Origin: Gordius sp. MW1
Lineage: Eukaryota > Nematomorpha > Gordioida > Gordea > Gordiidae
Direction: 5' to 3'
DNA: 64,000 nucleotides
Assembly (NCBI GenBank): GCA_964036665.1
Contig: OZ038532.1
Span: 12,232,537 to 12,296,536, forward strand
Positions 13,801 through 25,800 of the stretch are shown piece by piece. Every line of letters begins with the position of its first letter. Position 1 is the first letter of the stretch. Below the pieces are notes generated by a model. That model ran no database searches, was not told where the DNA came from, and saw only the letters and a list, made by a program, of their open reading frames with translations. The position numbers and the translations under genes are program-made.

Positions 13801-16800
13801 AAAATGTTCATGTTGACCCTTGCGCTAAAAGTGCAGATCTTTATATATGGGTCACAATAAGGACCTTTATAAAAGTATGTTCCTGATTTAACAAAACGTC
13901 ATATAAAATTAATAAATTGCCCAAATAAAACTTGCATTTGTCTTTTTTGTGATTTAGGAAAATAAGTTGGATCCTCATATATTAGAATTTATTGAGGCTG
14001 TACTCGAACCGTTACCCATGTCTGATATGACCAAAAAACCTCCCTCTACAAGTAATATGTTTAATTTATGAAATTTTTACGATTCGTACTAGAATGATGA
14101 TCAATTTTGTTTTTTACTTTCGATTTCCACTATTTTTGACAATTAGGGTTACAAATTTTTAATAAATTATAGAATTTAAAAAATCATCAGCTTGTGGATG
14201 TTAAGCATGTAAAAGGCATTTCATGATTATGTTAAATGCCGTTAATAGACGAAACAAGTACATCAGAGGCAGACAAAAAGAAAGAAAAAGCAAAACTCTC
14301 AACCACTGATGCCAACGTTGTTTATGTAGCTACAACCAATTTTCCAGTTAACGTATTTGTTTATTTGCGTGTGAATCCATCTTCATTTCGATTCAGGTAG
14401 ATTTACGTTTTTTAACAGATTTATTAACATGAAGATTGGAATTTAATTATATGATATTGCTTATGTTTAACAGTTGTTTGCCAGTTTCAAGGGTCGAGTG
14501 CATCATTTACTTGCCATCTCTTGATTTAATATTCACTTCAAAAACGCTGGACAATCATCCAGCCTCTCAAGACTTTTTTCAATCGCACATTCCTAGTTAA
14601 GTCCATTTTAAATAACTCCTTTTGTGGCAATTCTTTTAATTAAAGTGATGTAATAAACGATAATTTTCTGTTATGTTAAATAGAGCGAGGTGATACTGTG
14701 GAAATGCCCCTTTATTTGATGAAAGAATACGCGCGTGCAGGCAGCGGTATAAGCGTGATATTATTTCTTTCCAAATTTTCCCTCGAAATATTTCACCCTT
14801 ACGGCGGTATAACTACCAAAAATCCCGCCTCTACCACCTTTTCCAACAATAATTTAAACCGAGACACATCTACTTCTAACTCGTATAATGGTAGGTGATA
14901 TTAAAATTATATTATATAAATACGTACAAAATGAATTTTTGAAATGATTAACATGGGCAGCCAGGTTTTGGATTGGGGGGGGGGGGCAGGGCAAGACGTT
15001 TAAAAGTTCAATTAGGGAGGGGCAAAACAAAAAATTTTTTAATTTTGAGGGTCTTTGCATTGAAAAAAAAAATTCCGTCATTTAAGGGGGGGGGGGGGGG
15101 GGGATGGGGGCTGCCGCCCCCCCCCCCTGGCTACGCCCATGATGACTAATATAGCTTCCAAAATGTTTGTAGTCCTTTCAAGCGCCATTCTCGCAGCAAT
15201 GATAATGGTTATCTTTTATAAATCGACACTTAAAATTTATATTCGCCAATTATTTAAGGTGCATCCATTTTAATAAAAAAAATCGCATATTACTTGACCA
15301 AAACAATCATTATTCGGACTTAAAATTGAACGAAATTTTGCAACCCATTCTGATCCCATATCATTTTTAAAATACAAATTCAATCTGGCCCTAAAAAATT
15401 CAACATTGTCTTATATTTCTTTATTATATTAAAAATCTAATTATAAATAGGTTTTGCAAAAAGTATCTTAATTATTTTTTACTTTTTTGATTGCATTTTG
15501 ATTTTAATATGATTAAAAAAACCCAAATTACAACTTTTGAGTCTTGTGTTGGGTTTTGAATTGAAACTATAACTGACATTTCAATTATCTTTTAATTAGA
15601 TTTATATACATTATATGCAAATTGTAGCCGAAAATGGCGATATCAATGGATCGGGAATAAACGTTGACAAGAATAAAGCGCGGAAAAAGTTTTTGAGTTT
15701 GGACATTGATTACATCCAGGTATTTTTTAGCCTCATTATCTGACATATATCCTTAGACTATAGTGAAAGAACAATTCTCATTTTTTGTTGTCTAAATTAG
15801 GTCTTTGGTTAAATTATAAAAATTATATGAATATACACTTATGAGAATTTTATTTTTACGCAAGTTAAATATGTTTTCACCTTTCTGCCCCAATTCGGCC
15901 CTGTCCAATTTTATAACATAATTACCCCCCGAGCACCCCGAAACCCTTTTGAGTGTCCATCCGGCCATGCTTGAATGATTAGAGTTTCCCGGCCGAAATA
16001 AATCTTCTTCTTTATCAGTTATTTGGTCCCACATTCGTGGGGTTTGTTTTGATAGTTTCTTCCATCTTGACCGGTGAGTGCCATGTCTTGAGTAATCTCT
16101 TTGGTTTTCATAACATTATCGACTTGCCCTTTCCACGTGACACGGGGTTGTCCTCTTCCTCTCTTCCCCGGTACCGCCATGTCCAGTACTTTTCGATTTA
16201 CGTCATCCGAGCCACATCTTAGTATAAGCCCTTAGAGACCTGCAACGGGCCTATTTTGCTTGGTCGGCCCGCCCGCTTCAAAATTTTCTAGGCCCGGGCC
16301 CGGCCCTGGCCCGCCGAAATAAGAAAAATTTGGCCCGGGCCCGGCCCTAACCCAGGCCCAGCCCGGGCCCGTAGAAATTTTTTTTTGCAAATTTTTAAAC
16401 GATTGTTATTTTTTTATTAAAAAGTTTATTCAATATTCAGTAATATATGTTAAAAACATCAATAATAATCATGTAAAAACAATAAATCGTTAATTTTTTC
16501 CTGTCCTAATAGGGTTCTTCTCTCTTCTAATAAGCGACCAGCCGTTGAGAAATTTGTTCACTAGTGGCACTTGTAGCCGGGTTACTTAAAACCGTAAATG
16601 CCAAATGAGATATCTAATTAAAGGTTATATTGATTTTACTTTATTCACTTAGCTTCTTTGCCTTCAGTCCACATATCTGTTGTGGCTGAACATAAACCTT
16701 TTTGCACATAAGATATTATTTCTGGTAATATCTGTTTCCTTATGGCATCAGCAGACTGGCTAACATGTCTGGCTATAGTAGTTGGATCAGGAAAAATTTC

Positions 16801-19800
16801 TTTAACATTAACTTGCCCTGGTGTTACATTATTTATTAAAAACTGGCAAAAGGCTTGAAATCCTTTTTTGCCAAAAACTTCAAATGGTCTTAAATCTTTG
16901 GCAAAAAATTTTATGGCTTCATCAATTACTTTGGTTTTAAAGCTTTGCTTTTTTCGTATCCATTGCTGAAACATGTTGATCCATTGTTCCAGATGTTGTT
17001 TCAACACTACATTTGTGTCGTTTGAGGTGGGAGGTACCATAAGAGGGTTGGTAGGACAGATATTTTTTGCAAGTTTTGCAGATGCACACCCTAGCTTGGT
17101 TATCGTTTTCAGAGGATATAACCTTTTCCATACATCACTCTTTAAGTTATGATTCAATTTGATTTTAAGATCTTTAGCTTTTCTTTTGGTAGCATTATTT
17201 AATTCTTCCGACATGTGTAATGTATTATAAACAATTTGTTCAGATAAGCAAAACGTTATTTTAAAGATTGAAAATTTAAAATAATCATAAAAATACTTGT
17301 TGTAAAATATTGCTGTAGTTTACTTTGCTGAATATTCACGTCTTACTTATAAAGTATCAATTCAAATTTCGCAGTACTTTTTGTAAATGTATGAATGAAA
17401 AAGGAAAATTAAGTGTGTTTGTGTTGCGTATTAGGACACAAAAAAATAAATTTAAATTAATAAAAAAACAGTTTAAATATAAGACGTTTGTCTTTGTTTA
17501 AGTTGTAATTATTTTAAAATATTTATTACTACACAAATAAAAAATTAACTATTTTGCAACGAGCTTTAAACGGGCCTAGCTAAATCTAGGCCCGGCCTGC
17601 TTGATATGTCGGCCCGCCCAAGCCCGGCCCGTTGTTTTTTTTTAAAGTCCAAAGCCTGACCATCGGGCCGTGCAGGTCTCTATAAGCCCATACCACCTTA
17701 GCCGATTTTCGTTAATCACCGCCATAGGTTCAATACCCATTTTTGTCATAAGTCATTCGTCATATGGTCGAGCTTAGTATACCCCAAGCTCCACCGTATC
17801 ATTCTCATCTCTGTGGCTTGTAATAGCTTTCCTTCCGTGGTGTTTAATGCACATGTTTCACTCCCATAGAGTAACACCGGTCCTACGATGGATTTGTAAG
17901 CTTTGCTCTTCGTCTTCAACCATATTGGCATTTTCTTGTCGCACATTACACCAGATATACTTCGCCATTTAAGCCATCCTTTTTGGATCCGGGCATTGAC
18001 TTCTGTTGCGCAACCTCCCTCTTGATGTAGTATCGAGCCGAGATATGTAAACCTGTCAACTTTTGGGTACTTTAGGTGATCATCCAGCGATGGGGTGCTT
18101 GTACCGTTCATTTCCATGTATACCGTTTTTCGATCGTTGACCTTTAAACCATATCCAGCTAAGCGCTTTGACCACTTTTCAGCTTCTTCGAATACTTTCT
18201 CCCTTGTTTCCTCGCATAGTTTTATATCATCGGCATATAGCATACACCATGGCGATGGCTTTTGAACGTCCCTCGTTATCGTGTCTATAATTAATAAAAA
18301 GGGACTTAAAGCAGATCCTTAATGTAATCCAATTTTAACCAAAAGATTTAGAGTCTCCAACTGTCGTCCTAAGGCAAGAGTTTGAGGCTTCATATATATT
18401 TTTCATAAGCCGTATATATGCGTCAGGGATATTTTGTTTTCTCAGGCACCACCATATTAAATCGCGGGGGACCGTGTCATAAGCTTTCTCTAAGTCGATA
18501 AAGACCATATGTGGGTCTTTCCTCTTTTCACCATGCTTATCCAGTCCATCATTTGTTTTAGTGCGAAGATTGGGTCGATTGTGGATTTGCCAGCTACAAA
18601 TCCGAATTGATTAGCCGATATTTCCACCTCGTTTTTCAGTCTTATTACTAAGATCCTTTCCATAAGCTTCAAGGAGTGGCAAGTTAGCTTGATACTTCTG
18701 TAATTGCCACAGTCTTGAGGGTCTCCCTTGCCCTTAAATAAGGGTATAATCGTGCTTGCTCTCCATTGATTAGGAATTCGCTCTTCTACCAATATCTTGT
18801 TCAGGAGGTTCGTCATGGTGGTGACTCCTTGTTCACGACATCCGAGCAATGCTTCCATAGGTATTCCATCTGGGCCATTAGCTTTTCCTTTTTGCATCTT
18901 GTCCATCTGTGTCCTACTTCATCCTCCTAAAAGAATTCGCCCATACTTATATTTGGCTCAATTTTGGGAAGGGAATTCTTGTCATTTGCAATATTCATAA
19001 GTTTCTTAAAATATCCTTTCCACCTTTCCATCACTTCTTTCTGCTTGAATAAGGATTGACCCTTCTCGTTTTTGACTATTTTAAAAACTCCGACATCGCG
19101 ACTTTTCTTCTCCCTTATCTTGGCCAATTTGCACATAAGCCTATCGCCCCCTTTATGATCCAGTTTGTTTGTCATCTCGGTGTAGGCGGCATTCTTCGCT
19201 TTTGTAACGGCCTTTTTTGCCACCGTCTATATAGATTTTTCTTTCTTTCTATAAAATCCCTAACCTATTGATCCCACCACCAGAGTGGTCTGTCCTAGAA
19301 CACGCATCGTTCCCTTAATGTCCTTAGATAGCGTCTCCAAATCGTCGTCTACGTCCCTTTGCAACTTCCTTGCACCCACAAGATCCATAACAAGGGGACG
19401 ATGTTGCCTGGCGATTTCTTCGCCCGGTATTACTTTGCAATCCTTGATATTCCATTCCTTTCGCCAAATAAACAAATAGTCAGTTTGACTGAGATGCTTC
19501 CCACTTCTATAGGTCACAATATGATATTCGCGTTTTTGAAACTGGACGATCACCATATCATATGCTTAAGGTACTTGGAGAAGTTTTTCCCCTTCTTTGT
19601 TATTCAGACCATGCCCATAGCCTCCATGATTGCGTTACTACCCGAGGCGATCTTTCCCTACGTGAGCTTTGAAATCTGCCCCAATAATTAGCCTTTCTTC
19701 CTGTCGGATTCCTTGTATTTCCTTTTCCATTGAATCGAAGAATATGTCTTTCTCTGATTCCGAACACCCAACTTGGGGAGCATACGCGCACATAACGGTT

Positions 19801-22800
19801 AGGAGACCCCCCCCTGATCTGCAATCTTCACCCATATTAGCCTGTCGGAACAACGCTTGACTTCCACCACCTTGTCTTTGAACGATTCGCTTAGAACGAT
19901 ACCGATCCCTCTAGGATTTGGTGCCCCACTGTGGAAAAGCTTGTATCCTTCTCCTAATTCCCGAGCTTTTGTTCCGTTCCACCTCGTCTCTTGTAGGCAG
20001 GCGATGTGTACCTTTCTTCTTTTTAGCATTTGTGCGACCTCGATGCTCTTCCCCGTCTTCCCACATTCCAGCACGTTATTCGCATTCTTTCCACAACTAA
20101 TTTCCTTAACCGCCTTTGTTGTGAGTTGGGCAGGAACCCTAGTGTATTTTTCACATTGCACGGTCGGGGTACAGTGCGCGTCGTTTGTGGAGGACGCCCT
20201 AGCCTTTTCTTGTAAAATCTTGTTTAAGACTATCATAATTTTGGAGTGGGTTTTTATAGTCCGTTTCCGACCTGACGCTAACCCTCACTTTTTGCACACG
20301 GACTTGGGACCGTCGTAGGTAGTTTTGCCCGGCCTAAATAAATATTATTTTAAATTAGTTGTTTGATCTTTTAACAACAACTACCATTGTATGTATTATA
20401 TAATCACACATAAATTGTGTAGAAATTAATAGAAAGTGACAACATAATACACGATTAAAAAATGATACACCATATAAAAAAAATCTCAACAAGCCTGTTT
20501 TTGTTATGAGGCCGCCCAGGCCCTTCCGAAAATCTATTTGCCACCGCTATGGGCCACACTAATTTTTTAAGCACTCAGGCAGTGTATTGATTCTAAGCAT
20601 ATACAAAATGTGATTAAATTTATATTTATTAAGATAAACTTAATGAGAAAACGTACGTTGGCGGATTCTTTGGAAAAGAAAGGCAAAATGTCATCGAAAG
20701 CCAGCTCCCTGGGATGTAATACAGAGGAAAGTCAACGATTAACGATCTATTTATCGGGTAAGCTAAACTACTTAGTAAATTAAAGGGACAATAATTTTTT
20801 CAAACTTACTAGGTCTTTGTGATTTTGGATCAGCCTCTTTCAAATACGACATGCGAAGGCTCAACGAAATTCTCGTATTCCCCAAAGCCTGGTACCGGAA
20901 ATCGATTGCTAAACGCATATTGTTGGGCGAACACGGTAATGACTAAATGATTGTCGGCGAGGTGGATTAAATTAGTGAATTAATTAATCAAAATTATAAT
21001 TATGTAAAATGATTTTGGCTTAATTGGTAAAAAATAAAAATTTTAAAGAGCTCGCATCTATTTTTTCGTAGGTTGCATTGCTTAAACTGTAATATAATTT
21101 AATAAAATCGTTAGGCAACAGCGCGAATTTAAATACGTAAATTATGTGATTACTAACTTTTTATATCGCTTTTTCTCTTATAAATTATGAAATTTAAAAT
21201 CAATACAACTCTAAAGCATTTGCCGACTCTTGGCCATTTCGTCTTTGTATAACTAAATATTACATGGGCGTAGCCAGGGGATAGCAGGGAGGGGCGGCTG
21301 CCCCCCTCTAAATCCAAAAAAACTTTTAAAATATTATATGATTATGACTAAAATTTGATCATTTTGCCCCTCCCTAATTCATTATTTTCCCCCTCTAAAT
21401 CCAATCCTGGCTACACCCATGCCATAAAACTAAATCTTCTAATTACCCTTTCATTTTTGACTGGGGTTGAGTTTGGATTAAATTTAAAATGTATAAAAAT
21501 CACTTTTATAACGAAATGATTCAGCAACTATCTTATCTTCCTCCTAGTTTAAAAGGAAGGTTAAATTATTATGCGAAAATAATTGTTTAAAGAAAATAAC
21601 TGGATATTTAAAGACATGTTATATATATTTTTAAAAATAATCATTCTACCAGTTAAAATTGAATATTTTGATGAACAAAATAATATAATAATTTAAATTA
21701 ATCCTTTGTAAATAAATTAATTATACGTTCTAATATAAGCTTGCATTAATATATATATGATTTTTGCTCTGAATTTAATTAATTTTTTATTTCCGAATAG
21801 ACAAGACTGCTAAGCCGAAAATATATTTATTAACTTTGTGTAGCCTAGCCGAAACCATATCTTGTATGTTAATCGTAAAACGTTATTTTTAAAATTTACA
21901 TTAATTAAAGTTCTTGTTGTTAGGGTCAAGATTTGTTAAGCCATAACTCATTATCAAGTTTCAGATTGTAAATCTGGTTTAAATAATCTTATATCTCGGT
22001 CCCCAGTTTCGGGATCCAAATTTAAGGCATCCCGTACAAATCCACAGCCACCACCCAATGCGGCGGACGTCGTTAAACAGCAAATGAAAGCTCACACGAT
22101 TAACACCGCAACCGTTGTTAATAAAGTGGTTGGGGGAAGGAGAATGGGGGCCTCTGATGGGGCAAGTAGCACACTACCAGCTTCTACCAAAATAAACCTT
22201 GATTCCGTTCAATTTGCTGTCGACGATTCATCTAGTTCTACCTCATCTTCATTAACAAATGAGTTGCTCAATGTGGACGAGGAACAAAAATCCGGATTAA
22301 CATCCAACGCGTCGTCGTCATCTTTTCAGAGCCTTCGTTCATCTGGTAATCACATGAAATTTTTTATAGCGTCTCAACGGCTGGGATATGTTTGATCGAC
22401 CCCTAATTTTAGTCGACCAAACATAAACAAACCAAAGGTTTGACCAAAAAACGTTTGCTTTATTTATGCGACTAATAAAAGCAAACCAAAAAACGTTTTG
22501 TCTGTTTAGGGCTGGCCGATTAAAAAAAAATCGACTAAACAAAACCCAGCCGTTTTACAACACTACGTCTCGCTAAAGTCATTATTTATTGCTTTATATA
22601 TAGAGAGTAACAGATTTGAAGATTTTGGCAATCGCGTTTAATAGGAAATATTCTTGAACTGAAATCTGGGCACTGTTTTACTCCTGAGATTTGGAGTGAA
22701 AACTTCGAACTGAGACAATTTGATTTCAAAGTTTGAAATGCTATAATAATCTTCACCTATTCTTAATATGACTTGAAATTAAGGTCAGTGATGTAAACTA

Positions 22801-25800
22801 ACAGCAACTGTAAAATTTTAACAGCTAAAGTCGATTTTTTCATTTATTGTATATAAAAATGGACTTTTTTAATTTCAGGTAGAGCAAAGTTTCAAATTTT
22901 TTGCGATCTAATTCAGCTACTTTGCTCTATCTGCATTTTTAACTCCATGTTTTAAGGTTTTGTAGTTATTAAATTAATGACTTATGTACATATAATATTA
23001 TAATAAAAATGAGATTGTTAAACTAGTTATTCATTATAATGAAAGTATTATTCAAATAAATTAAAATTATTTAATTTAAAAAAAAATGGTCAATTGGGGC
23101 CATAGACTAGATAGACTGCTCATGCCACAGGTTGCCTATGGTTAATTGTGTGTCAAATTTTCCTCCGTTTGAAAAGCGCAACTGGTGTATTTTAACCATG
23201 TAATTTTGCCCTATAATAGTCAATTTACCTTCCTCACTCGTTTATATATTAAAACGAACGCCAATAAATTAATTTTATACAAAATATTGATGGCGCTATA
23301 TTATTAAACAAACTTTAATCGCAGTTTTTACATTTCTAATTTTTATGTATTGTTTAAATGATATTTATTTTAAAATGCTGTTCAAAATTTTTTTATTTAC
23401 GGCTTTAAGATTATTTAATTTGCGAAAATTACTAATTTCTATATGATCACCACTTTACCATGTTCACATCAAAATGGTGGAAAAAGGGTAAACATTTTGT
23501 GCGTTGTGAGCAGTCTATCTAGTCTATGATTAAGGCTGTGTTTCCTGTTAAATTTAAATTTACACTTTAAAATATTTTGGGAAAATAATTTTAATGAAGA
23601 AAATAATATTAATCCTATTGTGCCGCAATTAACTTAATAGTTAACTCTAATTGGTGCCATCTAGAGGCAACTAATTATAGGGTTATTCATAACTATTGGG
23701 GAAAAAGTTCGTAGAGATTTTATCAAAGTCTTTTATTTAACGATAATTTATTGTTATAACAATAACTTATTCAATGATATATTCGCCGTTGCTGTTTACG
23801 ACCTCCTCCCACCTTTTGACCAATTTTTCTATGCCATTACGCCAAAAATCGACCAGTCTGGTATCGAAGAAGTTGTTGAGCCAGTTTTTAAGGCCCTCTA
23901 CATTGTCCAAGGTAACGCCCCTCATATGGTTCGAGAGAGAGCGGAAAAGATGGTAATCCGTTGGTGCAAGGTCCGGAGAATATGGTGGATGCTGAAGGAC
24001 CTCCCATTCGAGCTCTTGGAGTGCGGCTTTTACGACTTGAGCAACATGGGGCCTTGCGTTGTCGTTAAGGAGTATGGTCTGGCCTTGTCGATGGGGTGTT
24101 TTGAGTCGAATAGCCTCATTCACGCGGTGTAGCTGGGATATATAGAGCTCCTTGTTCTTCTTCTTCTTCTTCTTCATCGTTTTAAGGCCGTTTTCCAGGA
24201 TCTCCTGGGTTAGCCTGTTTTCCCCTAATGCATTTCCTCCATTTTATCCGATCATGCGAATCCTGTTTTGTCAGACCCATTGCTTCCATGTCGGTAGCTA
24301 GAACAGAGGCCCATGTTGATTTCGGCCTCCCGCGCGGTTTCTTTCCAGATACCTCCAGGGAAGTACATCTCTTCACCCAGTCGTCGTCATTCTTCCGCTC
24401 CACATGTCCAACCCATCTTAGCCTGTTTTTCCGGATGACCTCGTTGATTGGCTCGATCCCGATTCTTTCTCTGAGTCTATTGCTTGTTATTCTTTCCCGT
24501 AGCGACACGTTTGACATCCATCTTATCATACGCATTTCTGCGCTTTCCAATTTGGCTTTATGTATCGACATTAATGGCCACGTTTCGCTTCCATATACAA
24601 GACAACTTCTAATACATGCCGCGTAGACTTTACCCTTTAAAGTGAGTGAAACACCTTTTCCGGTCAAAAAAGGGGCCATCTCTCTAAACTTCTTCCAGGC
24701 TTGTCGTATCCTTGCTGTAACTGCCGAGCCAACATTCCCATCTGCACTTAAAGAGTCCCCGAGATAGGTAAAGGTGTTAACTTTTCCTAGCGTCTCCCCA
24801 TTACCGATGTTAAAGTCGGTTATGGCATTATCCGGTAGAGGTCCTGTCACGCAGGGCTTGCAGCTAAAAGTACGGCTTGCCAATAAAAGACTGCCTTTCA
24901 CACCGCTACATTTTTTGTGAACCCATCCTAGGCATTTTGTACATTGTATAGAGTTGCTAGCCACTCCTTTGTGACATACGCTACAGGGCCAGGCGCAAGT
25001 TGTCTCGGCGCTCTTCGTACTTTTCCCGCCAAACATCACCTTTGTTTTTCCCATGTTAACTTTTAAGCCCTTTTTCTCCATTCCGTTTTTCCATTTTTGT
25101 ATCTTTGTAAAGAGATCAGCCTCACTCTCAGCCATTATTTAAGAGATCATCGGCGTATAAAAGTTCCCATGGGAGTCCATCTCGCAGTTCAATTCGCCTT
25201 TGTATTCATAGGGGGAGATTGGAGCAGGTTTTACAGCCGGATGCCCTTCCTGGCGCCAACCTCTTCGTCGGTTTGTACGATTCGCGAGGAGCGGAGATCC
25301 TATTCTGACCCCAGATCACAGGGGTTTGAGTCGTTTTCCTTAGAGGGTGAGTTCTAAAGGACCATTCTTTTGAAACCTTTCCATATAAACGAATCCACAT
25401 ATAGAAAGGTATGAGCCGTGTCACTTTAAACTTTTTTTTTTTGGCTTTCTAAGTGACACGGACCGCTTCTCCTTTAGCCAGATATGATCTGTTACCCCCC
25501 TGCACGACGAGGACGTAGGAGAGCGGATTTGCATGGGAGAGCGGATTTGCAAGGGATAGAGCTCCTTGTTGACCGTGGCATTCCTTTCCAGAATTTCCCA
25601 ATGCAGAATGCCCTCCCAGTCCCACCAAACGCAGATCATGGTCTTTTTTAAATGGAGGTCAGGCTTGACCCTCGGCTTTGGAGTCGCTCCAGGAGCCACC
25701 CACTCCTTTCTTTGCTTTAAATTTACGTACAAACACCATTTCTCATCTCCCGTGACGATTCGGTACAAAAAGCGCTGTTTATGACCGTGGGTTGCTCGAT

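Larger units (their letters stand above)
15830..20336 (-). mobile_element. RTE-clade LINE, interrupted by a hAT element
   Basis: This is an almost full-length non-LTR retrotransposon lying antisense in the 4.9-kb BLTP1 intron 36. On the minus strand it encodes an N-terminal apurinic-type endonuclease (20236 down to about 19600), then a reverse transcriptase with LYADD (about 18230), and a C-terminal tail that resumes at 16222 after the hAT insertion 16233-17682. Several frameshifts and stops show it is dead. The 3' end near 15830 is approximate. RTE elements copy by target-primed reverse transcription. A very similar copy lies at 51000-52990. Confidence 0.85.

Noticed and set aside
19857-20318. 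Plus-strand frame of 153 codons
   Set aside because: It is the antisense shadow of the RTE endonuclease, which has clear motifs on the minus strand.
23653-23667. GCCATCTAGAGGC, repeated inverted at 26584, as a CTCF-type insulator site
   Set aside because: It does not fit the CTCF core when aligned position by position, and the inverted pair is better explained as ends of a repeat that frames the mariner.
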